DNA from: Sphingomonas astaxanthinifaciens DSM 22298
GTDB lineage: Bacteria > Pseudomonadota > Alphaproteobacteria > Sphingomonadales > Sphingomonadaceae
Reading direction: 5' to 3'
Assembly: GCF_000711715.1 (NCBI RefSeq)
Contig: NZ_JONN01000001.1
Coordinates: forward strand, 62,001-126,000
DNA length: 64,000 nucleotides
This document shows positions 43,963-56,241 of the stretch, piece by piece (the first letter of the stretch is position 1; every line of letters starts with the position of its first letter). The position numbers were made by a program, and so were the translations under genes. Under the pieces are notes generated by a model. That model searched no databases. It was not told the DNA's origin and saw nothing but the letters and a program-made list of their open reading frames with translations.

Positions 43963-44355
43963 TTAAACGAAAGTGACGGTCCGACAGGTGGCAAGGAGGT
44001 CGGCTCCATGAGCCGGCACAACTTGGAGCAACATGAGATTGCCGGAGCGAAGAGCCTCCTGTTTGCTGGACAAGTGGGCTCGCCAGTCGTTGTGGTAGCT
44101 CTCCGCAGCGGATGGATGTGGCGAGGGGTAAAGTCGCTCCCAATCAACGCCGTGCTGAGGGACTTCCTTCGAGCTTACTCCCGTGAAGACCACGATATTG
44201 CCTTCCCGGAAGTCACTAAGGTGTAGCGCATCAACGCCGGAGAGCCTGACTTCCCGCCTTGCCCCTTTCACAGTCGTGAAGTGGAGCTTGGCGTTTTTGT
44301 CCTTGAGCAAGATGCCATCGAACGTCGCATCGTGCAGGGGCAACTCGTCTAGCAT
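43963..44355 (-). CDS. Hypothetical protein (130 aa)
   Basis: ATG 44353-44355, MLDELPLHDATFDGILLKDKNAKLHFTTVKGARREVRLSGVDALHLSDFREGNIVVF. The first ~70 residues read as an antiparallel beta-rich domain (alternating pattern with HDATFDGI and KLHFTTVKG, typical of small proteins that begin 'LHDA.L.....D...':), followed by a helix SYHNDWRAHLSSKQEALRSG and a strand LMLLQVVPAHGADLLATCR. No signal peptide. The N-terminal 'LPLHDATF..I' resembles small immunity-like or DUF proteins whose role is unknown. It is flanked by repeats A8 and A9. Confidence 0.55.
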   Translation of the reverse strand: MLDELPLHDATFDGILLKDKNAKLHFTTVKGARREVRLSGVDALHLSDFREGNIVVFTGVSSKEVPQHGVDWERLYPSPHPSAAESYHNDWRAHLSSKQEALRSGNLMLLQVVPAHGADLLATCRTVTFV

Positions 44356-44378
44356 CGATCGACTCTACCGCACGGTCC

Positions 44379-44405
44379 AATGTCCGCAATGGGTCGAAAG
44401 CAGAC
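44379..44405 (-). repeat. Hairpin repeat family A, copy A9
   Basis: AATGTCCGC-AATGGGTCGAAA-GCAGAC. Read on the minus strand it translates exactly as VCFRPIADI. It lies 23 nt upstream of the start of the 130-aa gene and is the right boundary of the island; the MATE gene starts 68 nt further on. Confidence 0.85.
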
Positions 44406-44472
44406 CTGAGCTCGGCTCCACCCGCCCCAGCCACGGTGGTCACGTCCCCCCGCTCGCGCTAGAGCGCGCGGC

Positions 44473-45897
44473 ATGCCCGCGCTTCCGACTGCTCCCAGGA
44501 CCACCCGCGAGGAAGTGGGTGCGACGCTTCGGCTGGCGGGGCCGCTGGTGCTGTCCAACCTTGCCGCGACCGCCATCACCACCACCGACGTGCTGATGCT
44601 CGGCCGGCTGGGGCCCGAACCGCTCGCCGCATCGGCGCTGGCGGTGAACCTCTACAATCTCCTGCTCTTCACCGGGGTCGGCTTCTCAGTTGCCATCTCA
44701 CCCATGATCGCCTCGGCGCTCGGGCGGCGGAAGGGGGCGGCTCGCGACAGCCGGCGGAGCTTCCGCATGGGGCTGTGGCTGGTCACCTTCTACGCCATCG
44801 CCGCGACCATCCTGCTGTCCTTCGCGGAAGGCATCTTCCGCGCCTTCGGGCAGGATCCGGCATTGAGCGTCATGGCTGGCCAGTTCATGGACATCGTCCG
44901 CTGGGCACTGTGGCCGACCCTGCTCGCCTTCGTCATGCGCAACCTGCTGACCGCCTTCGACCGGGCCTGGATCCCCTTGGGAATCGCGCTCGGCGGGGTC
45001 GTCCTCAACATCTTCCTCAATTACGCGCTGATCTTCGGTCATTTCGGCCTGCCCGCTCTGGGCCTCGAGGGCTCGGCCTTCGCGACGCTGATCACCAACA
45101 TCTTTATGCTGGCCGCCCAGGCGCTCGCGGTGGCCTTCCTGCCGCGGCTGCGGATGATGCATCTCTTTGGCCACTGGTGGCGGTCCGACTGGGCACGGTT
45201 CAAGGAGCTCGCCCGGCTCGGGATCCCGATCGGGCTGACCTGGTCGTTCGAGGTCGGGGTCTTTTCCGCCGCGGTCTATCTGATGGGCCTGATCGACACG
45301 ATCAGCGTCGCCGCCCACGTCATCGCCCTCCAGATCGCCGCGCTCATGTTCATGGTGCCGCTGGGCCTCAGCCAGGCCGCCACGGTCCGCGTCGGCTATG
45401 GCCATGGCGCCGCCGACCCGCGCTGGATCGCGCGCGCCGGCAAGGCGGCGATCGGGCTTGCGGCTGCCTTCGCTGCCGCCTCGGCGCTGGTGATGTGGAT
45501 CTTCCCGCGCGAGCTTGCGCTCCAGTTCCTCGATTCCACCAAGCCCGAAAGCGCGGCCGTGCTCGCGACCGCGGTCCAGTTCCTGATGATCGCCGCCGTC
45601 TTCCAGCTGGCCGACGGGATGCAGGTGATCGGGGTCGCGATCCTGCGCGGGCTCCACGACACCCGCGTGCCGATGCTGTTCGCGGCGCTCGGCTATTGGG
45701 GGATCGGGATCGGGACCGGCGCCTGGCTCGCCTTCAAGACGCCGCTCGCTGGGCGCGGCATCTGGATCGGCCTCGCGGTCGGGCTCGCCGCGGTCGCGGT
45801 CCTCATGCTGTGGCGCTGGTCACGCCGCGAGGCGCTCGGCCTCGTTCCGCCTCAGTCCTCGACCCAGACCGGGGTGCCGACCGCGGTCACCGCGTAG
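44473..45897 (+). CDS. MATE-family multidrug efflux transporter
   Basis: A 474-aa inner-membrane protein with about twelve hydrophobic segments in two pseudo-symmetric halves. It opens EVGATLRLAGPLVLSNLAATAITTTDVLMLGRLGPEPLAASALAVNLYNLLLF, the NorM-like MATE signature, and the second half starts ELARLGIPIGLTWSFEVGVFSAAVYLMGLIDTISVAAHVIALQIAALMFMVPLGLSQAATVRVGYGHG. MATE proteins export cationic drugs using Na+ or H+. The gene's 3' end overlaps the end of the convergent L,D-transpeptidase gene by 46 nt. Confidence 0.93.
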   Translation: MPALPTAPRTTREEVGATLRLAGPLVLSNLAATAITTTDVLMLGRLGPEPLAASALAVNLYNLLLFTGVGFSVAISPMIASALGRRKGAARDSRRSFRMGLWLVTFYAIAATILLSFAEGIFRAFGQDPALSVMAGQFMDIVRWALWPTLLAFVMRNLLTAFDRAWIPLGIALGGVVLNIFLNYALIFGHFGLPALGLEGSAFATLITNIFMLAAQALAVAFLPRLRMMHLFGHWWRSDWARFKELARLGIPIGLTWSFEVGVFSAAVYLMGLIDTISVAAHVIALQIAALMFMVPLGLSQAATVRVGYGHGAADPRWIARAGKAAIGLAAAFAAASALVMWIFPRELALQFLDSTKPESAAVLATAVQFLMIAAVFQLADGMQVIGVAILRGLHDTRVPMLFAALGYWGIGIGTGAWLAFKTPLAGRGIWIGLAVGLAAVAVLMLWRWSRREALGLVPPQSSTQTGVPTAVTA

Positions 45898-46400
45898 AGC
45901 TTTTCGGCGAAAGCCATGGGCAGTCGGATGCAGCCGTGGCTGGCGGGGTAGGGCGGGATTGCCCCGCCGTGGAGCGCGACCCCCCACTGGTTCAACCGCT
46001 GCATGAACGGCATCGGCGCCGCCGAATAGCGGTTGGAGCGGTGGAAGCGCTGTTTCTCCATGATCGGGAAGCGCCCGACCGGGCTCTCGTGACCCGGGCT
46101 TCCGCTGGAGATGGTGGTCACCGCCGCCAGCTCGCCGCCGCGATAGAGCCACGCCCGCTGGCGGCCGAGGCTGACGACCAGCTCCGACGCTCCTGCCTTG
46201 GGCGCCGCGGCATTCCATTTCCATTCGCCGGCCTTGAGCGGGAGGGTTCCGCCGAAGACCCGCGCCTCGGCCTGCGCCGCCCGGTCGCTATGGCCCCAGC
46301 CGAACTTGGCGGGGGCGGCGGGGAGAGGCTTCGGGCCTTCGGTCGCGCAAGCAGCAAGCGCACTCGCCAAGGCCAGGGAAATCAGAAGTTTTTTCGCCAT
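45852..46400 (-). CDS. L,D-transpeptidase (YkuD/ErfK family) lipoprotein
   Basis: A 182-aa protein starting at ATG 46398-46400: MAKKLLISLALASALAACATEG has lipobox L-A-A-C (Cys18). The YkuD domain follows: LVVSLGRQRAWLYRGGELAAVTTISSGSPGHESPVGRFPIMEKQRF, then WGVALHGG and the catalytic SHGCIRLP (His155, Cys157, Arg159). Such enzymes make 3-3 cross-links or attach proteins to peptidoglycan in the periplasm. A TTG two codons upstream is in frame. The last 46 nt overlap the matE coding end on the other strand. Confidence 0.92.
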   Translation of the reverse strand: MAKKLLISLALASALAACATEGPKPLPAAPAKFGWGHSDRAAQAEARVFGGTLPLKAGEWKWNAAAPKAGASELVVSLGRQRAWLYRGGELAAVTTISSGSPGHESPVGRFPIMEKQRFHRSNRYSAAPMPFMQRLNQWGVALHGGAIPPYPASHGCIRLPMAFAEKLYAVTAVGTPVWVED

Positions 46401-46476
46401 CCTCAAGGCCTTGCCTCCCGATGAATGAACCGACCATTGACGTCGGCAGACCCCCGAACCATATGCCCGGCGTCGC

Positions 46477-46503
46477 TTGGCACTCTCCTTAGTGGAGTGC
46501 CAG
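46477..46503. promoter_or_regulatory. CIRCE operator of groES-groEL
   Basis: TTGGCACTC-N9-GAGTGCCAG, the HrcA operator with one change per arm from the consensus TTAGCACTC-N9-GAGTGCTAA; the changes are compensatory so the palindrome is perfect. It lies 41 nt upstream of the groES start, so HrcA repression of the chaperonin operon is predicted. hrcA itself is not in the window. Confidence 0.95.
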
Positions 46504-46543
46504 CGGAAGCATTTTCAACCGAGCAACTGTTAGGGGCTAGCAT

Positions 46544-46831
46544 ATGGCTTTCAGGCCGCTTCACGATCGAGTCCTCGTCCGCCGCGTCGAAGCCGAAGCG
46601 AAGACCGCGGGTGGGATCATCATTCCCGATACCGCCAAGGAAAAGCCGCAGGAAGGCGAAGTCGTCGCCATCGGCACCGGCGCCCGCAACGACCAGGGGA
46701 CCATCACCCCGCTCGAGGTCAAGGCCGGCGACCGCATCCTGTTCGGCAAGTGGTCGGGCACCGAGGTCAAGGTCGACGGTGAAGACCTCATCATCATGAA
46801 GGAAAGCGACATCCTCGGGATCGTCGGCTGA
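46544..46831 (+). CDS. groS: Co-chaperonin GroES
   Basis: GroES is the heptameric lid of GroEL. The 95-aa product shows the family pattern [46 protein letters not shown] (mobile loop around [11 protein letters not shown]) and [45 protein letters not shown] stretch before ATG 46544 gives the ribosome binding site. Expression is controlled by the CIRCE element just upstream. groEL follows after 71 nt. Confidence 0.98.
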   Translation: MAFRPLHDRVLVRRVEAEAKTAGGIIIPDTAKEKPQEGEVVAIGTGARNDQGTITPLEVKAGDRILFGKWSGTEVKVDGEDLIIMKESDILGIVG

Positions 46832-46890
46832 CCCGATCACCTGCTGCTCCGGCAGCGCCATCCGTGATCAACACCAACTTCAAAAACTGA

Positions 46891-48546
<1,656 letters not shown>

Positions 48547-48571
48547 GTCCGTTTCGTCCGACCGACACGCG

Positions 48572-48604
48572 AAGGGCCGGGGGAGCAATCCTCCGGCCCT
48601 TTTC
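48572..48604 (+). terminator. Terminator after groEL
   Basis: AAGGGCCGGGGG and CCTCCGGCCCTT (ending at 48602) pair around AGCAAT with one mismatch, followed by TTTCG. It lies 25 nt after the groEL stop. Confidence 0.88.
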
Positions 48605-48615
48605 GTTGGGGCGCG

Positions 48616-49170
48616 ATGATCAGGATCGCTGCCGCCTTCTCAGCCTTCGCGCTCGCCGCCTGCGCGGCCAGCCCGGGCGCCGAGTCCACGCCAACATCGG
48701 AGCGGGTCTGCGACCCTGCCGCCGCGCGTGCGCAGTTGGGCGCAATCAGCCCCGAGAGCGCTCGGCTCGAGCCCTTCATCTATCCGTTGATCGAGAAGGT
48801 CGTGCGCTTGCCCGGCTACAGCGACCACTGGGTCGAGCACGTGCCGCGCTACACCTTCGTGGTCGCCTTCACCCGGCCGCCGTCCCTCGCCGAGATCCAG
48901 CGCCTCGCTCCACCGGAAATCCGCGATCGGATCGCGGTCCGCACCGCCAAGCGAAGCCAGGAGGAGATCGGCCGGGCGCGCGACCTCATCACGGAGCGGC
49001 TCCGTGCCGCCCGGATCGGGAGTTGGAGCAGCGGTTATAATCCGGTCAGCCAGTGCTTCGAAATCGGGGTCGAAAGCGCCGCGCGGATTGAGCAAGTGCG
49101 GGCGCTGCTGCCCGCCGATGTGCTCGTCGACGCCGACTTCCGGGTCCAGGGGCCGCTGCGGACCTTCTGA
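48616..49170 (+). CDS. Hypothetical lipoprotein (184 aa)
   Basis: ATG 48616 gives MIRIAAAFSAFALAACAASPG, a signal with lipobox L-A-A-C (Cys16). The mature part contains LEPFIYPLIEKVVRLPGYSDHWVEHVPRYTFVVAFTRPPSLAEIQRLAPPEIRDRIAVRTAKRSQEEIGRARDLITERL, SGYNPVSQCFEIGVESAARIEQVRALLPADVLVDADF. The two-lobed pattern of a strand FVVAFTRP and later FEIGVES..I..V..LLP suggests two related alpha-beta units. No family identified. It starts 12 nt after the groEL terminator, so it needs its own promoter or receives read-through. Confidence 0.7.
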   Translation: MIRIAAAFSAFALAACAASPGAESTPTSERVCDPAAARAQLGAISPESARLEPFIYPLIEKVVRLPGYSDHWVEHVPRYTFVVAFTRPPSLAEIQRLAPPEIRDRIAVRTAKRSQEEIGRARDLITERLRAARIGSWSSGYNPVSQCFEIGVESAARIEQVRALLPADVLVDADFRVQGPLRTF

Positions 49171-49218
49171 GTGGCGCACACCATTCGTTAGCGGCTTGCA
49201 TTTAACGTGCCGCCCGCG

Positions 49219-50109
49219 ATGATCGAGGGCGTCATGGGGCTGTTGTTCGGCATCTTCTGGATCTGGGTGGTGATCGCCGGCTTCAAGTCGGTCGGCCGCC
49301 GCATCTTCGGCTTCGTCCGCCAGCCGACCATCTGGAACCGCCCGATCGAAGCGAGGGGCATCATCTGGACTACCGACGGCACCCCGCTGATCGATAGCGG
49401 ACGGGTCGTGCCCACCACCGTCAGCAACCAGCCGCGCGAACTGGTTCGGGCGCCCTCCGACATCTGGACGCCGGAAGAGCGCCGCACCTTCGGGCGCAAG
49501 CTGGCGAGCACGCCGGTGGCCAGCGCCGACGCGGTCGTGGCCGAGATGCAGCGCGAGCTTTCCAAGCTCGTCCGCAACGCCGCCGACGTCGAGAAGAACC
49601 TCGCCAAGTGGCGGGGCGAGCTGTTCCGGATCGAGGCCGCGCAGGGCGACTGGCAGCAGCGCGCCGAGCTGGCGGTGGACAAGGGCCGCGACGCGCTTGC
49701 CCGGGCCGCGCTCGAACAGAAGGTCAAGCTCGAGCCGCGTGCACAGGGCCTGCGGGCCGACATCGGCCGGATGGAGGAACTGGCCTCGGGCTATGTCCGC
49801 GACATCAACGCGCTCGAGGCCAAGCTCAGCGAAAGCGTCCGCCGGCAGGTGCTGGCCGAGTCGCGGCTCGAATGCGCCGAGGACAGCGTGCGCGCGCGCG
49901 AACTGGTGTTCGGCGAGCGGACCAAGTCGGCCCTTTCGGACCTCGAGCAGGTCGAGCGCGCCGCCGATCTTGCTGAAGGGCAGGCCGAGGCGCTGACCAT
50001 CGGCGGCGATCCGGGGCTCGCGGGCGAATTCGCCGCGCTCGAGAAGCAGGACGCGCTCGACAAGGAACTGGCGGCGCTTAAGGCCAAAAGGCCGCGTCCC
50101 GCCGCATAG
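49219..50109 (+). CDS. Membrane-anchored coiled-coil protein, PspA-like
   Basis: A 296-aa protein from ATG 49219 (GTG 49207 is an alternative). It has one N-terminal membrane helix (MIEGVMGLLFGIFWIWVVIAGFKSV) and a linker with IWTTDGTPLIDSGRVVPTTV. From ~residue 95 it is a long coiled coil: VVAEMQRELSKLVRNAADVEKNLAKWRGELFRIEAAQGDWQQRAELAVDKGRDALARAALEQKVK, which matches the PspA/IM30 helical hairpin (ALEQK...R....L). PspA proteins guard membrane integrity, but canonical PspA lacks a transmembrane helix, so this is a variant or fusion. The C-terminus is charged, ending KAKRPRPAA. The gene ends at a shared terminator. Confidence 0.65.
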   Translation: MIEGVMGLLFGIFWIWVVIAGFKSVGRRIFGFVRQPTIWNRPIEARGIIWTTDGTPLIDSGRVVPTTVSNQPRELVRAPSDIWTPEERRTFGRKLASTPVASADAVVAEMQRELSKLVRNAADVEKNLAKWRGELFRIEAAQGDWQQRAELAVDKGRDALARAALEQKVKLEPRAQGLRADIGRMEELASGYVRDINALEAKLSESVRRQVLAESRLECAEDSVRARELVFGERTKSALSDLEQVERAADLAEGQAEALTIGGDPGLAGEFAALEKQDALDKELAALKAKRPRPAA

Positions 50110-50111
50110 AA

Positions 50112-50143
50112 AAGGGCCGCCCGGTCGCCCGGACGGCCCTTCC
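50112..50143. terminator. Bidirectional terminator
   Basis: AAGGGCCGCCCGG and CCGGACGGCCCTT pair over 13 bp with one C-A mismatch around TCGC. The minus strand then runs into CCCTTTTCT, a good U-tract for the small lipoprotein gene; on the plus strand it ends in CCCTTCCC, weaker, after the coiled-coil gene. Confidence 0.8.
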
Positions 50144-50167
50144 CGAAAACGTCAGAAACGTTGCGGC

Positions 50168-50443
50168 TTACTGGCCGGCAACGTTGTCCTGGCCGTTGGC
50201 AACGTCGTTGGCAGTGGCCGAAACGGCGTTGGCGCCGTTCGAGACCGCATTGCCGGCCGCGTCGAGCGCGTTGTCGGCAGCCGCGCCGAGGTTGTCGGCA
50301 GCGTTCAGGGCCGAGTTGGTGTCGGCGGCAGCTTCGGTCTCGATGGTGTTCTCGGTCGAGATGTTGTTGTCGGGGGCGTTGTCCTGGCAAGCGGCCAGAC
50401 CCAGACCCAGAACCGCGACGGCGGCGAGAGCGATCTTCTTCAT
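50168..50443 (-). CDS. Small Asn/Ala-rich lipoprotein (91 aa)
   Basis: ATG 50441-50443 gives MKKIALAAVAVLGLGLAACQDN, a lipoprotein signal with lipobox L-A-A-C (Cys19). The mature ~70 residues are low complexity in A, N, D and T with repeats of the type ADNLGAAADNALDAAGNAVSNGANAVSATANDVANGQDN, likely an amphipathic helical rod of the entericidin/Lpp-like sort. Function unknown; such small abundant lipoproteins often respond to envelope stress. It diverges from the methionine operon, and the 203-nt space between holds the palindromic operator. Confidence 0.75.
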   Translation of the reverse strand: MKKIALAAVAVLGLGLAACQDNAPDNNISTENTIETEAAADTNSALNAADNLGAAADNALDAAGNAVSNGANAVSATANDVANGQDNVAGQ

Positions 50444-50615
50444 AATGGTTTCCATCCCTTTGTTTTCGCGGCGCGCGCCTCCCCTTGAGTCGAGACGCGA
50501 ACCCCAAGCGACCTCCCCATTTTTGGGTCAGGCCAGCGCGCGGATGTAAGTGAGACACAATGGCGACGCAATTCTCTTTTGCGACGAGTCGATTTCCTCG
50601 CACCAAGCGCTTGTA

Positions 50616-50637
50616 GATATAAAGATATCTTTATATC
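50616..50637. promoter_or_regulatory. 22-bp perfect palindromic operator of the met operon
   Basis: GATATAAAGAT (50616-50626) and its exact complement ATCTTTATATC (50627-50637): a 22-bp perfect palindrome in an otherwise GC-rich region. It ends 8 nt before the GTG of the ArsR-methyltransferase gene, so it should cover the promoter or transcription start. AT-rich palindromes of this size are typical ArsR-family operators; autorepression and control of metF-metH are expected. Confidence 0.8.
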
Positions 50638-50645
50638 CTTATGTG

Positions 50646-51614
50646 GTGAGTGTTCCTCTCCCCCTTGCCGACCTGTTCCAGGCGGTGGCCGACTCGAGTC
50701 GGTTGCGGCTGCTGTCGCTGCTGCGGGTCATGGAGCTGACCGTGGGCGAGCTTGCCCAGGTGTTGGGGCAAAGCCAGCCGCGGGTCAGCCGTCACCTCAA
50801 GATCCTCGCCGACGCCGGGCTGGTCGAGCGGCGCAAGGAAGGCAGCTGGGTGTTCCTCCAGCTCGGGCCCGACGCGCTGGTCGGCCCGCTCTTCGCCCTC
50901 ATTGAAGCCTCGGGTGACGCCGCCGCCGAGCGCCAGTTCGAGGCCGATCGTGCGCGGCTGACCGCGGTCCGGGCCGACCGGGCCCAGGCCGCCGCCCGCT
51001 ATTTCGCCGCCCATGCCGCCGAATGGGACCAGATCCGCTCGCTCCACGTCGCCGACAGCGAGGTCGAGGCCGCGATCCGCGAGGCGCTCGGGGACGGCGC
51101 CATTGGCCAGCTGGTCGATGTCGGGACGGGCACGGGCCGGATGATCGAACTGTTCGGCAACCATGCCGAGCGGAGCATCGGGATCGACCGCTCGACCGAA
51201 ATGCTGCGGCTGGCGCGGGTCAAGCTCGAGGACAGCGGGGTCCAGGCCGTGTCGCTCCGCCAGGGCGACATGTATGCGCTGCCGCTGCCCGACGGCGAGG
51301 CCGACGTCGTCCTTCTCCACCAGGTGCTGCATTACGCCCAGTCGCCCGCCGCCGCGATCGCCGAAGGGGCCCGGCTGCTCCGGCCGGGCGGTCGCCTGTT
51401 GATCATCGATTTCGCGCCGCACGACCGCGAGGAATTGCGCGAGACCGCCCAGCATGCCCGGCTCGGCTTCACCGACGAATCGGTGCTCGACTGGCTGCGC
51501 GACGTCGGGCTCGACGCGCGGGTGGTGCGCCATCTCGAGGGCGGCGAACTGACCGTCACGCTCTGGGCCGGTGTCAGGGCCGGGCGTCCCGAACAGGAAA
51601 GGAAGGCCGCATGA
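50646..51614 (+). CDS. ArsR-family regulator fused to SAM-dependent methyltransferase (SahR-like)
   Basis: A 322-aa fusion. Residues ~1-95 are an ArsR winged helix: LADLFQAVADSSRLRLLSLLRVMELTVGELAQVLGQSQPRVSRHLKILADAGLVERRKEGSWVFLQL, without the metal-binding Cys motif of ArsR/SmtB. Residues ~140-310 are a class I methyltransferase: QLVDVGTGTGRMIELFG (motif I), GDMYALPLPDGEADVVLLHQVLHYAQSPAAAIAEGARLLRPGGRLLIIDFAPHDREELRE. Its place at the head of metF-metH suggests sensing of SAM or S-adenosylhomocysteine, as described for SahR regulators. The start is GTG 50646 (50643 also possible). It overlaps metF by 4 nt. Confidence 0.85.
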   Translation: MSVPLPLADLFQAVADSSRLRLLSLLRVMELTVGELAQVLGQSQPRVSRHLKILADAGLVERRKEGSWVFLQLGPDALVGPLFALIEASGDAAAERQFEADRARLTAVRADRAQAAARYFAAHAAEWDQIRSLHVADSEVEAAIREALGDGAIGQLVDVGTGTGRMIELFGNHAERSIGIDRSTEMLRLARVKLEDSGVQAVSLRQGDMYALPLPDGEADVVLLHQVLHYAQSPAAAIAEGARLLRPGGRLLIIDFAPHDREELRETAQHARLGFTDESVLDWLRDVGLDARVVRHLEGGELTVTLWAGVRAGRPEQERKAA

Positions 51615-52555
51615 CCGCCGCTGCCGCCGCCGCCGTCGTGCCGTTTCCCGCGACCGAGCCCGCGCCGCTGTTTGCCCATGCCCGCGGCGACATTGCGGTC
51701 AGCTTCGAATTCTTCCCGCCCAAGTCGGATGCGATGAACGAGACGCTGTGGCGCTCGATCCAGATGCTCGCGCCGCTCAACCCGCGCTTCGTGTCGGTGA
51801 CCTATGGCGCGGGCGGCTCGACCCGCGAGCGGACCCACCAGACCGTCGCCCGGATCGTCGCCGAGACCGGACTTGCCGCCGCCGCGCACCTGACCTGCGT
51901 CGATGCCAGCCGCGGCGAGATCGACGACATCGCGCGCAACTATTGGGACGCGGGCGTCCGGCACATCGTCGCGCTGCGCGGCGATCCGCCCGAGGAGGGC
52001 CGCGACTATCGACCTCACCCCGACGGCTATGCCGACGCCGCCGCGCTGGTCGCGGGCCTCAAGAAGGTCGCGCCGTTCGAGATTTCGGTCGCCTGCTATC
52101 CCGAGGTCCACCCCCAGGCGGATTGTCCCGAAAGCGACCTCGACAATTTGAAGCGCAAGGTCGATGCCGGCGCCGACCGGGCGATCAGCCAGTTCTTCTT
52201 CTCGGCCGACAATTTCTTCCGCTTTCGCGACCGCGCGGCGGCGGCGGGGATCGAGGCCGAGATCGTGCCCGGCATCCTGCCCGTCAGCAATGTCGCCCAG
52301 ACCCGCCGCTTCGCCGGCCAGTGCGGCGCCGCCATTCCCGGCTGGATGGACGCGATGTTCGAGGGCCTCGACGCGCTTCCCGCCGCGCGCCAGCTGATCG
52401 CCGCCACGGTCGCCGCCGAACTGTGCGGCCAGCTTTATGCCGGCGGCGTCCGCCACTTCCACTTCTACACCTTGAACAGGGCCGAACTCGCTTATGCCAT
52501 CTGCCACCTGCTCGGCGTGCGCGCGCCCTGCGAAGCCGCCGAGGCGCTGAAGTGA
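51611..52555 (+). CDS. metF: 5,10-methylenetetrahydrofolate reductase
   Basis: MetF is the FAD/NADH enzyme that reduces methylene-THF to 5-methyl-THF, the methyl donor for MetH. The 314-aa product contains VSFEFFPPKSDAMNETLW, FVSVTYGAGGSTRERTH, AAAHLTCVDASRGEIDDIARNYWDAGVRHIVALRGDPP, SVACYPEVHPQA, RAISQFFFSADNFFRFRDR and VPGILPVSN, all typical. ATG 51611 overlaps the regulator's stop and the metF stop overlaps the metH part 1 start, so the operon is translationally coupled. Confidence 0.97.
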   Translation: MTAAAAAAVVPFPATEPAPLFAHARGDIAVSFEFFPPKSDAMNETLWRSIQMLAPLNPRFVSVTYGAGGSTRERTHQTVARIVAETGLAAAAHLTCVDASRGEIDDIARNYWDAGVRHIVALRGDPPEEGRDYRPHPDGYADAAALVAGLKKVAPFEISVACYPEVHPQADCPESDLDNLKRKVDAGADRAISQFFFSADNFFRFRDRAAAAGIEAEIVPGILPVSNVAQTRRFAGQCGAAIPGWMDAMFEGLDALPAARQLIAATVAAELCGQLYAGGVRHFHFYTLNRAELAYAICHLLGVRAPCEAAEALK

Positions 52556-53576
52556 GCGCTGCCGCCGACGCCTTCCGCGCCGCCGCCGCGAGCCGCATCC
52601 TGGTCAAGGACGGGGCCTTCGGGACCGCGATCCAGAATGCCTGCCTCAAGGAGGAATGTTATCGCGGCGCGCTCAGCCTCAACCGCGACCAGAAGGGCAA
52701 TAACGACCTCCTGAACCTGACCCGGCCGGGCCTGATCCGCGAGATCGCCACCGGCTATGTCGAGGCCGGGGCCGAGGTGCTCGGCACCAACAGCTTCAAT
52801 GCCAACCGGATCAGCCAGGGCGATTATGGCGCCGAGCATCTGGTCCGCGACATGAACGTCGCCGCCGCCCGGATCGTCCGCGAGGTCGCCGAGGAAGCCG
52901 AGGCGAGGGACGGCCGCAAGCGCTTCGTCGCCGGCGCGCTCGGGCCGACCAACAAGACGCTGTCGCTGTCGCCCGACGTCAACGACCCCGCCTATCGCGA
53001 GGTGGATTTCGACACCGTCCGCGACGTCTATCGCGAACAGTGCGAGGCGCTGCTCGAGGGCGGGGCCGACTTCATCCTGATCGAGACGGTGTTCGACACG
53101 CTGAACGCCAAGGCGGCCATCCATGCCGCGCTCGGCCTCGCGCCGATCATGATCTCGATGACCCTGACCGACCTCAGCGGGCGCAACCTCTCGGGGCACA
53201 CCGTCGAGGCCTTCTGGGCGAGCGTCCGCCATGCCCGGCCGCTGACCATCGGGCTCAACTGCAGCTTCGGTGCGGCGCAGCTTCGTCCGCACCTCGCCGC
53301 GCTGGCCGCGACCGCCGACACGCTGATCATGGCCTATCCCAATGCGGGCCTTCCGAACGAGCTCGGCTGCTACGACGAGGCTGCCGAGGAGACTGCGGCG
53401 CAGGTCGCGGAATGGGTGAAGGACGGGCTGGTCAATGTCGTCGGTGGCTGCTGCGGCACCACCCCGGCGCACATCGCGGCTATCGCGAAAGCCGTTTCCG
53501 GTGCCCCGCCGCGCGCGCTTCCGCAGACAAACGGGCGGACCATGCTCGCCGGGCTCGAACCGATGGTGCTGGCCGC

Positions 53577-53580
<4 letters not shown>
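52552..53580 (+). CDS. metH: Methionine synthase, homocysteine-binding subunit (MetH part 1)
   Basis: A separate 342-aa protein equal to the N-terminal homocysteine S-methyltransferase domain of MetH. It has [74 protein letters not shown], and the zinc cysteines GLNCSFGA and [12 protein letters not shown]. The zinc activates homocysteine thiolate. In E. coli MetH this domain is fused to the rest; here the GTG start of part 2 overlaps the stop of part 1 (GTGA), so the two halves should be made in equal amounts. This split form is known in alphaproteobacteria. Confidence 0.95.
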
Positions 53581-56177
<2,597 letters not shown>

Positions 56178-56241
56178 GGAGGCCGCTACGGGCTTGAGGC
56201 TCGTTTCGCCTTCGCGCGCTTATGCCGTAGGAGCGGCGGCG

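Noticed and set aside
50444..50645. SAM riboswitch before the methionine operon
   Set aside because: No SAM-I or SAM-II like stems or conserved motifs; the palindromic operator with an ArsR-type regulator explains control.
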